Shown: positions 22,884 through 33,884 of the stretch, piece by piece
Layout of the letters: every line of letters begins with the position of its first letter
How positions within the stretch are numbered: position 1 is the first letter of the stretch
DNA from: Bidens hawaiensis
Lineage: Eukaryota > Streptophyta > Magnoliopsida > Asterales > Asteraceae
Assembly (NCBI GenBank): GCA_021521415.1
Contig: JAIQDT010000167.1
Coordinates: forward strand, 2,176,501-2,240,500
DNA length: 64,000 nucleotides
Reading direction: 5' to 3'
Notes under the pieces: generated by a model
What the model was told of the DNA's origin: nothing
The model's input: the letters and a program-made list of their open reading frames with translations, nothing else
The model's database searches: none
Program-made: the position numbers and the translations under genes

Positions 22884-24897
22884 TTAGAGAAAACGTAGCA
22901 CCCTGAAGCTGATCAAAGAGATCATCAATTCTCGGTAACGGGTACCGGTTTTTGATGGTCAGTTTATTAAGCTCCCGATAGTCAATGCACATACGGAAAG
23001 TCCCATCCTTCTTTTTGACGAAGAGTACTGGGGCTCCCCATGGAGACGAGCTAGGGCGAATGAATCCCTTGCCAAGAAGTTCTTGAAGCTGATTCGATAA
23101 TTCTTGAAGTTCCAGCGGAGCTAGACGATAAGGAGACTTAGCAACAGGGAGAGCACCAGGAATAAGATCGATACGAAATTCCACCTGCCTGCTAGGAGGA
23201 AGTCCAGGCAGCTCATCGGGAAAAACATCAGAAAATTCACGCACGACAGGGAAGTCCTGCAGTCTCTTGACTTTGGATTCCTTGAGAGTAACACGGGCTA
23301 GAAATGCGGGATACTTCTTTTGAAGGTACCGACTGGCTTTTAAGCAAGAAACGATTCTTAGGCATCCACCCGACCTATCCCCTTGAATGGTTAGAATTTC
23401 ACCAGAAGACAGAGGGATACGAATAAGTTTCTCGGCGCAGATTACTTCCGCGCGATTGCTAGACAGCCAGTCCATTCCCACAACTAGATCGAAGCTTCCA
23501 AGACGAAAAGGTATAAGGTCAATACTGAACGATGTGGTGACAAGAGTAAGGGTGCAATATCGAATGACAGACCTCACTTGTGTGGACTCTCCACTAGCAA
23601 GTTCAACAACCAAGGCAGGTTCCAACTCGGAAATTTTTAATTTCAGCAAAGGAACCAATTCGCAAGAGACAAAACTCCTATCAGCTCCTGTATCAAATAG
23701 GACAGACACCCAATTGTTGTTAAGAGTAAACGTACCAGTAATAACATCGGGGTTTTGGCGTGCTTCGGCAGCTCCAATGGTGAAGGCCCTCCCGCGAGCC
23801 GGAGGAACGTTGGTGACGCGAGGGCATCGATTTCTGTAATGGTCCATCGCGCCACACTCGAAGCAGCCTCGAGCAGGGTTAGGCTGAGGGTTAGCATTCC
23901 CCACAGCCAATTGGTTGCCAGGACTCCTGCAGCGCTCCACCAGGTGTCCGAATCGTCCACAATTTGTGCACTTGCGGCACAACTCACTTGTTGGGTGATG
24001 ATAAGAACATAAGTTGCACTTGGGATGCGGCCCAGTATATTCCTTTCTCGGTCTTCCCTGAACTGTTGCGGCTGAAACGGGGGCCATGGAGTTGATAGGC
24101 GTAGCACCAGTGATCGCAGTTAAGTAGGTCGCTTTCCGCTTCCTATTGTTCCCCTTTTTCGCTTTCCCATCGGAAGATTTGCCCTTATCCTGATGCAAAA
24201 CACCGGACCTGAGCTGTTCCCTGGTCAAACGGGCAGTGAGATCGATCACTGCCTTAAGTGTAGTGGGGTCAACTGCAACCGCAATGCCCCTCATAGAGTC
24301 CGGAAGACCGCTGATGTATTGCTCGACAGCGCGTGAAGCTGGGGTAACCATGTGGGGCACCAATAGGGAGAGTTCATGAAATCTCTCCGTGTACTTCATG
24401 TGATCGGCGCCCTTCATCGTGTGCGCCCTAAACTCAGCCTCCAATTTCTGGAGTTCGGTTCTCGGAACGAACTCCTGCGTGACTAGCTCAACAAACTCGG
24501 CCCAGGGCAAGGCTAAGACCGCGTCTCGCCCCCTGGTTCTAATCTCGATATTCCACCACGTGAGAGCCCGTTTGTGGAACATACTCGCCGCGAATTTGAC
24601 CCTGAGTTCATCCGGGCAAGAGCACATGTTGAATGAAGCTTCGACTTTCTCGAACCACTGGAGAAGACCAGCAGCTCCCTCGGATCCATTAAAGCTCGTA
24701 GGCCCAGTGTTAGTAAAAGCCTTATAGAGCCTGTCGGCCTGAAGAGTAGGATTCGGTTCTGGGGCTTGTGGCGCACCCGAGGTTCCTTCTTGCCTTAGGT
24801 TGTTAACCAGACCCGGAAGAACTGCTGCAATTTGCTGCGCTATGATGGCAGCGAGGTCAGCAGGGTCAGCATTAACGGACGAGCGACGAGGAGGCAT
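22699..24897 (-). pseudogene. Gypsy A gag-protease-RT (N-terminal frame)
   Basis: Starts at ATG 24897 ([20 protein letters not shown]); the frame is open further upstream, but this start fits related Gag proteins. Gag core (retrotrans_gag) includes [13 protein letters not shown] and [12 protein letters not shown]. Two good CCHC knuckles follow ([14 protein letters not shown] and [14 protein letters not shown]), then the protease active site [14 protein letters not shown] begins with [33 protein letters not shown] and [16 protein letters not shown], after which the frame turns to nonsense ([13 protein letters not shown]) and ends at 22699. About 50 nt of RT coding, including the SGYHQ motif region, is missing and a one-base loss lies just before it. 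Gag, with protease, would form and mature the particle; this copy could still make Gag. Confidence 0.85.
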
Positions 24898-25120
24898 TCT
24901 GAAAAAGAAAAAGAACGCGCAAGAATGATACCGGGAATAAGAATAACAGGATAAGGAATAGCCAAAGAATACATCGCTACGATAGACACAATTAAAGATG
25001 CAGCACATAAGCACATAGCAAGCACATAAGTGTGGGCGTGTGATAGTGATGCATGAATTATCTAGAGTTAAGGGTCCTAGGTTATAGTCTAGGTCGGTTT
25101 CCTAATTCCCTATAACCATT

Positions 25121-25136
25121 GGCTCTGATACCAATC
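25121..25136 (-). other. Primer-binding site of Gypsy A
   Basis: Directly inside the 5' LTR, the sense strand reads GATTGGTATCAGAGCC, complementary to the 3' end of initiator-Met tRNA. This is the usual minus-strand primer for plant Gypsy and Copia elements. Confidence 0.9.
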
Positions 25137-25448
25137 TGTCACACCCCGGTCGTAATGGCGGAAAACCGAGGCGTGGCGACTAGGTCGTGATTGATTGAGC
25201 ACAATAGTATAAAAGTCTAAATGCATAAACATAACCAAACTGTCAAATATTACATCATCCAGGTAACATGAAACAAATTGTTTTAATACAAAATATCAAG
25301 TTTCCAAACAACTCCTAGCCTAGCCTTCATCTCTCTAAGGCCTCTATCAGCTATTAGCTACTTCCTGCTTCATTTCCTGAAAACATGTAATAAAACGTCA
25401 ACTACAAAAAGTAGATGAGTGAATTCATAGGTTAACTGATACTGTAGT

Positions 25449-25562
25449 GATAAGCCCTACACAAGCATACTAGGCTAAGTTGTAGGGGTTTATATATAGG
25501 GTGTACCATCGGCTAACCCACCACTCCTACAACTTATCCTACTATGCTTGGTATGCTTATCA
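25449..25562 (-). promoter_or_regulatory. TATA hairpin, 5' LTR of Gypsy A
   Basis: The 5' LTR counterpart of 17291-17404, identical by eye. This copy should be the working core promoter for the genomic RNA. Confidence 0.7.
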
Positions 25563-25770
25563 TCTCAACTGAATCTGCAAGAGTTTCGTATAAAGATTCC
25601 AATTATTGTTTCCATGCATGCAGGAGGAACGGTATCAAGGATATATGTATAAGATACCCAAGAATCATATGTAATCATGCCATGATGAAAAATGATAATG
25701 ATGCATAATGATCACACAAGACCTGACATCGACCCCACACAAGACCACACTATGCTACTTGATTTCCTTG

Positions 25771-26013
25771 ATGGTAACCCAAATCGATCACTTTGGGTAC
25801 CATGAGAGAATTCTAAAGCGTACTTTAGTATCTCTTGGATTTCCTAATCGATCACTTAGGAGATCCTTCGGATCCTTAATCGAACACTTAAGAGATCCTT
25901 CGGATTCTTAATCGAACACTTAAGAACCCCATAGGTCACGTGTATTCTAAATCGATCACTTTAGAATCCCACATCTAGTGACGGCCTGTCTACCAATCGA
26001 CCACTTGGAGATC
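25771..26013. repeat. Array of seven constant-loop hairpins (5' LTR of Gypsy A)
   Basis: Same array as 17613-17855, shifted by 8158 bp. The two copies are identical by eye, so they are not independent evidence. Confidence 0.85.
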
Positions 26014-26568
26014 AAACCTATGCACTATTGTGACCTATATTGCCACTGTTCATACGATCACAAGACTGACCAATGAATAATGTGTTTTCATGATAAAGTA
26101 TAACGGGTACATGACTTTGATTTCCAAACGTCCAATGTTCCCTAAACGCTGAGTGATTCCCATATTTACTCCTGAATATTTGATTATGCATACACAACTT
26201 CCGAGAAAGTTAAGGTACGCGTAACCTGCCATGATTACTTGTTTTCCCAATGTTCATTGTTTGCAAAAGATTTGTCAAGTGTTTATGATAAGTAATGTTT
26301 GAATAAATGTGTTTTGTCAAAACGTGTACATTTACCATGTTTTCACCCCCAATGATTTGAAAGGCTTTAAAAGAAAAATGGGGGCTATGAACTCACCTTG
26401 TTGACTAGGTGTGGTTGCTAGGGCGGTCGGGTGCTGTCAAACGTCGATCCTCTAAGTCTAGACAAGGACATAATAAGTTAACAACGCAGTTTAAGTCTAA
26501 GAGTGTAAGCCTTACACGATCTCGAGCAAAAACTAGGTTTTAAAGACGAAACAGCTTGGTTCTGACCT

Positions 26569-26891
26569 GATTCGATCGAATAGGAACACATTCGATCGAA
26601 TCGAAACACATTCGATCGAATAGACACACATTCGATCGAATAGACACACATTCGATCGAATAGAAACACATTCGATCGAATAGACACTCATTCGATCGAA
26701 TAGACAGACGTTCGATCGAATACGAAGCTCATTCGGTCGAATGAGTTGGAGACCATTCGGTTGCTTTCCTATTCGGTCGACTGGACTGGTTCGATCGACA
26801 CATTCGATCGAATGAACTGATTCGATCGACTGGTTCGATCGACTGGACTGATTCGATCGACTGGTTCGATCGAATGAGTCTGATTCGACTC
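26569..26891. repeat. Palindrome array of 20-bp units (5' LTR of Gypsy A)
   Basis: The 5' LTR copy of 18411-18733, identical by eye. Confidence 0.88.
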
Positions 26892-27431
26892 CTTCAAGCT
26901 GGGCGACGGAGATACCCACGGGTTTTCCAGATTTTCCAGATTTTTGACCCAAAATCGAAGTTTTTGACATGGAAATGCTCGGGATTGAAAGGGGTATCGA
27001 TTCCTAGTACTTTTAAACACAAAAGCTTGCATTTTGACACCAAAAATGACGGTTTTTGACCAAGAACACACTTGACACAAAAGTCGGAGTTTTTGCTCGA
27101 TTCGGGGCGGGTTTTGGTTGTAAAAACGTATGATTTTCAAGAAGATCTTACCGACAACAACGATAAACAGATTGGTGGACTCGAATCTTAGATTGGATGA
27201 CTTTCTCTCACTACTCTCTCTCTAGAAGTGGGAGTGTTTGGGTGGGAAGTGTTGGTGGAAATGAAAGAGATGGTGTAAGAATACTTGATTTTCCGCTTAA
27301 ATACTCGGGTGACTCGGGTTCGGGTTTAGGCTACCGACGGGTCAAGACTAGTCGAGTTCATAAGTTTTTAAACAAACTAAAACTTTTTCAGCAAAACTTT
27401 TATAAACCATTTTCCGAATAATTATTTAAAA

Positions 27432-27472
<41 letters not shown>

Positions 27473-27671
27473 AAGAACATTTTATTTTTCAAAAGCATAA
27501 AAATTAATATTTTCCAGGCGTAAATGTCGTTTTATAAAATAAACATTTCAAATGATAAAAGCAGATTTCTCCAATGATATGGGTTCCGAACTTATCGTCC
27601 AGAACCCCAAAGTGTATAGTTTCCGATGATTCCTTGATTTTTGTCTACCAGTCAAATTCCAGGGCGTTACA

Positions 27672-28070
27672 ATAATCATCAATACTTTCTGTCTCCCCCA
27701 TCTTCAATCCATCTAACTCGGTTCTTAGCATTTGAACACGAGCTTTTTGAGTTCTTTCTGCACCAAGATAACGAACTCTTAACACTTCCCAAACATCTTT
27801 CGGTTCTGAATACTTGGCCATCTAAAGCATCACATCTTCAGGTAGGGTTTGAAAGATAACACCCATGGCCATAAACTTCTTTCCTTCTTCAATTCTAGTC
27901 CCCTTTTCTTTATCAATCGCATCATGCAAACCATTCGCACCCAAAATAATTTTCACCATAACCGACCATGATGCTTAGTTGGTCGACGTTAACTTCGGTG
28001 CTTGCAAAACAAAACCACCAAGCGATTCTTTCATTTTTCCCGAACTTCTCGCTTCTTTATCACCGGACAT
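27672..28070 (-). pseudogene. Copia gag, N-terminal part
   Basis: Minus-strand ATG at 28070, reading MSGDKEARSSGKMKESLGGF, the usual lead of this Gag type (LTSTN follows). A TAA interrupts the frame at about codon 34. The sequence then continues as a degenerate Gag (an ELDGLKMGE-like stretch near 27700) up to the Gypsy A insertion site. The leader at 28071-28539 is non-coding. Confidence 0.65.
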
Positions 28071-28539
28071 GTCACAACCCTAACGCGACGGTTCTGTTTT
28101 TTTTTCTTTGTTCATGTAATGAACAACCAAAATAATATATATACGCTTCTTCTAAATTACTTTTGTTAAAAGTGGCGGTTCATAAACAGATGGCTCGCTA
28201 GCTTGCTTTCTTTTCAAATTAATTCACCAATTATTAGAATTGTATTAATTCACACAATATCTTTTCCAAATAAAAACTAATGATATAATGATGAAAAATT
28301 GAAACAAAGTGTTTGATTTCTTCTTATCCACGCCACAAGAAACAAGAACCTTTCTTCTTGTTGGCTTTTGTGATTAAAGTGGTCGGCAAAAAACAAGAAT
28401 ACGGGGATAAGAGTACTTTGATTGAACACCAAACCTTAGTAAATCTCAACTGACTTCTCTCTGGCAACGTTTCTTTCAACCCTTCTAATAAGAAACTCAC
28501 GAACTTCTACGAACAACGAGCCTAAGCTCTAATACCAAT

Positions 28540-28877
28540 TGTTGCCCAGACGGATCAATCAATCGAATCAAACGAACTTATCAAACAAACGAACACGAGA
28601 TATTGAGGTAACGACCTCGACTCTTTTCATATAATCAAATGAACATAACAAACGAACTTCACGAACTTATCAAACGTACACGGAGATGATACTCCTTGAC
28701 TCTTTCTTAACTCTCTCAACTCTCACTTATTAAACTAATAATCTAAACCCTATATATAGACCTACTAAACTTGCTCTCCAAGACATACCTTTCCTAAACC
28801 TACTACAATTCAATTAAGTAAAATAAATATAACATAATAAACCCTTAACTTAATTAATATTCAAGATTAATCCTTCA
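28540..28877 (-). repeat. 5' LTR of the deleted Copia element
   Basis: Partner of 15400-15731, 338 bp against 332 bp. On the sense strand it is followed by CAATTGGTATTAGAGCTTAG, a one-base variant of the initiator-Met tRNA primer site (28520-28539). ATATA follows at 28878-28882, matching the other end. Confidence 0.88.
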
Positions 28878-28882
28878 ATATA

Positions 28883-29194
28883 TTATATAATTATTATGAT
28901 AAGTTAGTAAATATTATATTTATATAAAAATGTTTGATTATTCATCATTAACGTTCTATCAGTTCAACGAGATATTAAGCTTTTAGTAATCCACCATAAC
29001 AATCATCAATCATGTTATTATTATTTTGATTTGAATTTTTCATATGTTACAAATTGGTTGTCCAGCAGGTGAGGCGAAGTTTCTTAACTTCACCTCTTCA
29101 CTTTTAGTGAAGTTATGTAACTTCGTCTTACTTAAGTTTGCCTGATTAGGATTTAGCTGATAAAAGTCAAACATCTTAGTGGATAAAAAATCAA
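28883..29194. other. AT-rich spacer with short inverted repeats
   Basis: No coding frame. Two small inverted repeats occur at 29072-29101 (AGGTGA...TCACCT) and 29108-29128 (GAAGTTATGTAACTTC). Confidence 0.5.
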
Positions 29195-29199
29195 ATTAC

Positions 29200-29663
29200 T
29201 GTAGAAACCCGTTACGGATCTAGCTGCTATGATACATCGATTATACAATACGAATCTAAGATACTTTAAATATATAGTTTATTGATAAATATGGAGAGAA
29301 TGCATTATGGTGGATAAATACATATCTTAGAGAGAATATAACTTAGATCTAGGACCTCACATCTCTCATGTGTGTGAACTCACATAATTATGAATGGGAG
29401 CATCCTATATATAGGCTGCACACTCCCATTCGTTAACATAAGCCTAATTCGCTATGTTTAGGCTAATCACTTAGCGAACCTGTTCTCATTCGTTATGCTA
29501 CCATAACGAATGAGGTTATACCTTAACGAACTAGCCTAGCATATAACGAATGGACCTCATTCGCTATACAAACCATAGCGAATGAGCCATTTACAATAAA
29601 TAAACAATCTAGACTATGTATAACTTATTCAAATGCTACGGACAACCATTTCATGCACTAACA
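29200..29663 (-). mobile_element. Solo LTR (Copia type)
   Basis: 464 bp bounded by TG...CA (sense start TGTTAGTGCATG at 29663). The duplication ATTAC lies directly outside both ends (29195-29199 and 29664-29668), and there is no internal region, so this is a solo LTR left by LTR-LTR recombination. It is rich in hairpins: 29485-29514 (CTCATTCGTTATG/CATAACGAATGAG) and 29556-29586 (CTCATTCGCTAT/ATAGCGAATGAG), which differ by a compensated base pair, and 29391-29433, whose loop holds TATATATAGG. The same family appears at 52346 on the plus strand. The TATA on the sense strand lies near 29405-29414. Confidence 0.85.
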
Positions 29664-29668
29664 ATTAC

Positions 29669-30146
29669 TATTAAAGGTGGGGGAACTTTCATCTAACCAA
29701 GTCCCTCCTTTTCATTTGAGGACCTTAAAGAGCTTAAAGCATGATCCAAGATAGTACATGAGCTTCTGAATTGTTCAAGTTTCAGTTTAACTCAACTACC
29801 TTAACTTGAAAATCCGTTGTTTCCTTATCTTTATTAGTAATAATTTTTGTCTTTTCTTCGACCACTTCATAAGAGGGATCTATCACTTGCACTTTTCAAC
29901 CAAGTGTTGTTTTCAGACTTCTTATATCTTTTTCAAGACTTTTAATGCTTTTGTTATACTTAATTTCTTTCTCACTTATATGGTGGTTGTCTTTTTTTTT
30001 TAAACACTTCTTTCTTTTATCCATTCATTATTATGATTATTTAGTTGAGTCACATGTTTAGTTAGATTTTGACACTTCAAATACGACTCTTGAGTACTTA
30101 TCTCAGAAAGTAGACCACTCAATTCATCCATGTACCAATCATTACC
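29669..30146 (-). pseudogene. Copia gag coiled-coil relic
   Basis: The minus strand reads, with stops, NDWYMDELSGLLSEISTQE, YLKCQNLTKHVTQLNNH and similar leucine/lysine-rich pieces, resembling the coiled-coil middle of some Copia Gag proteins. Several stops and frame changes are present, and no domain can be named firmly. The solo LTR at 29200-29663 is inserted next to it. Confidence 0.35.
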
Positions 30147-30507
30147 TGTTGGTGCATTTTTCTACACGGTATTACCTGTATAACGACACGCGTGACAATC
30201 AAATGAAAGACCAACCGCAACCGACAAAGGCTAAAGCTTAATGAACTCTAGCAATTATTAATGGGGGAGTTTGTTAGTACATGAAATGTGACAAGTGCTG
30301 AGAGTTAATCCTGACTAATCATTTGGTCTTGAAATGTATTTCATTCATTGAAACATGAAATGGTAGCGAATGTGGAAACAAGCTTAACGAATGGGAAGGA
30401 AACACGCTTAACAAATGAGAAGCACGCATGGGGAGGAATGGGAATGTCAAGTGATGAATGGGAAATGGTAACTAACGAATGTGGAAACAAGTAGCTTAAA
30501 GAATGAG

Positions 30508-30510
<3 letters not shown>
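30147..30510 (+). repeat. Truncated Copia LTR (plus orientation)
   Basis: Begins TGTTGGTGCATTTTTC and matches, in inverse orientation, the first ~360 bp of the LTR at 31767-32375, including ACACGCGTGAC and an internal polypurine-like GGGGGAGTTTGTTAGTACATG. It runs into the (TA)n tract at 30511, after which the LTR sequence is lost. Confidence 0.7.

Positions 30511-30593
<83 letters not shown>
30511..30593. repeat. (AT)n microsatellite
   Basis: About 83 bp of uninterrupted AT, inside the truncated LTR and directly left of a MITE. Confidence 0.95.
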
Positions 30594-30596
<3 letters not shown>

Positions 30597-30852
30597 AAGG
30601 GTTCAAATAAGAATAAAGAGTTTCCTAGGAATGGTAAGAACCAACAAATTTTTGACATTTGGCATTACAAATTATGGTGAAAGAACAATTCTAGGAAATT
30701 ATGTCGGTTATAATGATAAAAAAAAGGAATTCTAGGAAACTATGTCGGTTATTGGTAATTTTAAATCTCAACCATTGATTAACATGATCCAATGACTATG
30801 ATTTATTCCTAGTTTTCTTAGGAAACTAATTATTTTTAGGATAACCCTCCCC
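30594..30852. mobile_element. MITE inserted in an AT repeat
   Basis: About 259 bp with inverted ends GAAAAGGGTT and AACCCTCCCC (arms match at about 7 of 10), flanked on both sides by TATATA. It has no coding capacity. The position inside a TA microsatellite and the size fit a TA-targeting MITE; the superfamily is uncertain. Confidence 0.5.
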
Positions 30853-30914
30853 TATATATATAATCTTAGAAACTACTTATTCTTAAGAAACTACTCATTT
30901 CAGAAGTTTTTTTA

Positions 30915-31229
30915 CAGCGAGATATGCGAGAAGTGAAGGGTAACTCCATTAATCCTTAATTTCACTCCATTTCTTTATGTGTAGGTGCATATGTATGTGT
31001 GTAGGTACGTATGTTTGTATATGTGTACCTATGTTTGTATATGTATATGTATGTTTGTATGTGTGTAGGTACATAGGTTTGAATGTGGCTCGGTACATTT
31101 ATATGGTTGTAGGTTGGTTTGAATGTGTAATTAAGACATAAATACAACCAACCTACATATATGTATGTAACATCATATGAAAGAGAGTGAAATTAGAGAT
31201 TAATGGAGTTATACCTTTACTTCTCGCTG
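30915..31229. mobile_element. Foldback MITE (Tc1/mariner-like)
   Basis: 315 bp with long terminal inverted repeats: CAGCGAG..GAAGTGAAGGGTAACTCC on the left against GGAGTTATACCTTTACTTCTCGCTG on the right, about 45-50 bp in all, including AACTCCATTAATC. The flanking dinucleotide is TA on both sides (30913-30914, 31230-31231), as expected for Tc1/mariner-type MITEs. The loop is an ATGTRTGT-rich microsatellite (30980-31080). Confidence 0.75.
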
Positions 31230-31276
31230 TAATATCACTTCTCACACGATCCATCCCTACTATATTAGATCATTTC

Positions 31277-31278
<2 letters not shown>

Positions 31279-31325
<47 letters not shown>
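31279..31325. repeat. (AT)n microsatellite
   Basis: About 47 bp of AT between a MITE and a Copia leader region. Confidence 0.9.
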
Positions 31326-31330
<5 letters not shown>

Positions 31331-31766
31331 TTAGTTTACAATTGTTTGATCCAATAACAAATGAGCCCACATTAGTAATAAATAAGTTTACATTTGTTAG
31401 AACCAATAACATAAAACACATTCGTTAAACTCATTAAAGAATAGCCTTCATACATTAATGAATAGCCTCATTCGTTAAAAACCCATAACGAATGGGTGTA
31501 GTGATGATTTAACGAATGGGTTGTTAAATCAGATGTTCTCAAGAAAAACATGAATCATCAGAAATATCAATTAGATCGCCTGAAAAATGGTTATCTTCAT
31601 CGGAAAACTCATATTTTCATCACATCTTTAAATTAACTTACCAAAAATTCAATGAAGCTTCGAATTTACATTTAAAACATGATTTAGGCATCTTTAAACA
31701 GATCTTTAAATAAACCTTATAACTTAAATTGATGTATCACGAGCAACCGTCTGCTTTGATACCACT
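31326..31766 (-). other. Copia leader region with primer-binding site
   Basis: Immediately inside the LTR at 31767, the sense strand reads AGTGGTATCAAAGCAGACGG. Positions 31753-31764 are a slightly altered initiator-Met primer site. The rest is non-coding and contains several AACGAATG/CATTCGTT pieces (31420-31520) like those in neighbouring LTRs. No gag follows before the AT repeat, so the element is truncated. Confidence 0.6.
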
Positions 31767-32375
31767 TGTTTTCCCAATGAGGATCCATGAACTCGATATT
31801 GATCTTCAAAACCGAAAATGCACGGTGTTTGTTTTGGTACATTTTGGCACTAATCGATAAATGAAAATGACCGAGCGTGTACACAAGACATAAATATTAA
31901 CTCGTTGAAGCTCGTTATAAATTTTGGCAGAGTTTTGGTACAATATGGTGACACGTAAAATGAACTCTTGCAAATAAATAAAATGTAAACTATATATATA
32001 TATATATATATATACAAGCTCATTCGTTAAGCTACTTGTTTCCACATTCTTAGCATGTCGCTTTCGTCACCTGACATTCCCATTCGTCCACATGCATACT
32101 TCTCTTTTGTTAAGCTTGTTTCCTTCCCATTCCTTAAGCTTGTTTCCACATTCGCTACCATTTCATGTTTTAACAAGTGAACTATACATATCAAGACCAA
32201 ATGATTAGTCAAGATTTACACTCAGCACTTGTCACATTTCATGTACTAACAAACTCCCTCTTGACAGATGCTAGAGTTCGTTAAGCTGTAGTATTTGTCG
32301 CTTTCGGTTGGTATTTTATTTGATCGTCACGCGTGTCTTTATACATGTAATGCCATGTAGAAAACTGCACCAACA
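31767..32375 (-). repeat. Copia LTR flanked by both primer site and polypurine tract
   Basis: 609 bp, TG...CA (sense start TGTTGGTGCAG at 32375, end GGGAAAACA at 31767). The downstream flank is a primer-binding site, as for a 5' LTR. The upstream flank (32376-32390, sense TAAGGGGGAGTT) is a polypurine tract, as for a 3' LTR. A second internal GAGGGAGTTTGTTAGTACATG lies at about 32245-32265. An AT run (31993-32014) sits in the middle. Confidence 0.7.
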
Positions 32376-32392
32376 AACTCCCCCTTAGCATT

Positions 32393-33825
32393 AGATGTAC
32401 GTCTTCAATTTATCAGCATCAAGCCTGTACACACAATCAACATCTTTACTTCCCCTTAACTCGAATACTCTGCCATAACTTAAATTCACCATCTTGAGTG
32501 TTATCATCACTGCAGTCAATCAACACATTCCATCAATAAACTGTAACCTTTTATCTTGATTTAGCATTTGAGGATAAAATCATATGAATGGAAATGTGTA
32601 ATGCTGAAACAGTTTTATAACACGGCAAAACAATTTGAAGATGTGTATCGCTAGTCGAAAGATCAAAAATAAATTGGAAAGAAAAATCTTTTTGGTTTTT
32701 TACAAACTTTATGACAAAACACACCCAAAATATTATCATAAAATATATGAAAACACACCTAAAATCTTTTTGTATATTTCTAAAAAAATGAAAAGAAAAA
32801 TTAAAGCAGTAAATGTAAACAAAACATATTTTTGTGAGAAAGATCGAGACATGGGATCATATTGACTAGTAACGTTCTACACGACACTTCAGTTTCGACA
32901 TTGTTATGCACACAACGATAATTGCAGATATAATTGTCCACTTTAAACTCTATACAGATCCTTCAATAGCTTTACGATATGTATTAAGATTCAATTAAGC
33001 ACAAATCTTATGCAGACCCCAACTTTCAGAAAAAGTTTTATATCTTAATACAGGGAATTTCACGTGTATGTATTTTTCATTCTTGAAATAATTAGCTGTG
33101 ACCGATGAAAAAAATAACAAATAGAAAATAAAGCAAAATGTTAAAATTTTCCCTTAAGATCGGTATTACTACACGCAGATAAGATTCCATTTTAACAAAA
33201 TAAAAAAAAGATAAAATAACTTGAAGTTGTACGTAGCCTTAACCTGTAGTTCGATACATGAATTTCACACGTTTATGCTTATAGTTTACGTAGAGAAGGT
33301 CCAAGGCTTGTATGAAACAAGAAAATAAAGTAGAATACGTAGACCTTAGCTCTCAAATCGGTATTCCTACACACGTAGAGGATCCAAAACTTAAGCAAAT
33401 ATAAAGAAAAAATTAAGATGTATTTCTTTGCAAAATAAAAGGAAACATAAATTGAATTTCTTTGCAAAATGAACTACATACAGCAATCTTAAAACTTTTT
33501 AATACTTAAAACAGATTTTAATTAAGCATCAAGATGTAATACCACTAGATTTGACAAGCATTTAGTTTATATCTTTTCAACACTTATATGATTTGTTAAG
33601 CCTAACATACACATCATGCAGTTGATCTTACAACACTTTTTAGTCTAATTTATTCATGTGTTAGGCCCGCTAAGTCAATGTACCATTATTTCCCATATAT
33701 GTTGCATAACATTTCTCAAAATTTTTATATTTATCAAAACTAACATATTTTTGTATTTTTATATTTTTATACAGAAAACCCAATATTTTTGGACTTTTCT
33801 AATCCCCCTCCCCCACCCCCATATA

Positions 33826-33884
<59 letters not shown>

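Larger units (their letters stand above)
16979..27671 (-). mobile_element. Gypsy element A (Tekay/Del-type chromovirus), very young
   Basis: Complete LTR-internal-LTR structure, 10693 bp, inserted in the Copia gag. ATAAT flanks both ends (16974-16978 and 27672-27676). The LTRs are 2536 and 2535 bp; by eye I find one substitution (T/C at 17570 versus 25728) and one base in the poly-T run. Sense is minus. Domain order is gag, protease, RT, RNase H, integrase and a C-terminal chromodomain-like segment, with 2.5-kb LTRs, as in the Tekay lineage. The RT region contains a deletion and frameshift, so the copy is not autonomous as it stands. Confidence 0.95.
25137..27671 (-). repeat. 5' LTR of Gypsy A
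   Basis: Same sequence as 16979-19514, shifted by 8158 bp, with a 35-T run. It would drive transcription of the element on the minus strand from the TATA box near 25489-25501. Confidence 0.93.
15400..28877 (-). mobile_element. Old Copia-type element, internally deleted, split by Gypsy A
   Basis: Two LTRs (15400-15731 and 28540-28877) share most of their sequence and are bounded by TG...CA. ATATA stands immediately outside both ends (15395-15399 and 28878-28882), a 5-bp target-site duplication. The element reads on the minus strand. Without the nested Gypsy it is only about 2.8 kb and keeps gag and protease; integrase, RT and RNase H are gone, the protease frame ending shortly before the 3' LTR. 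The LTRs differ by several substitutions and an indel (a repeated ACGAACTTATCAA segment in one), so this insertion is clearly older than the Gypsy inside it. Confidence 0.9.
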
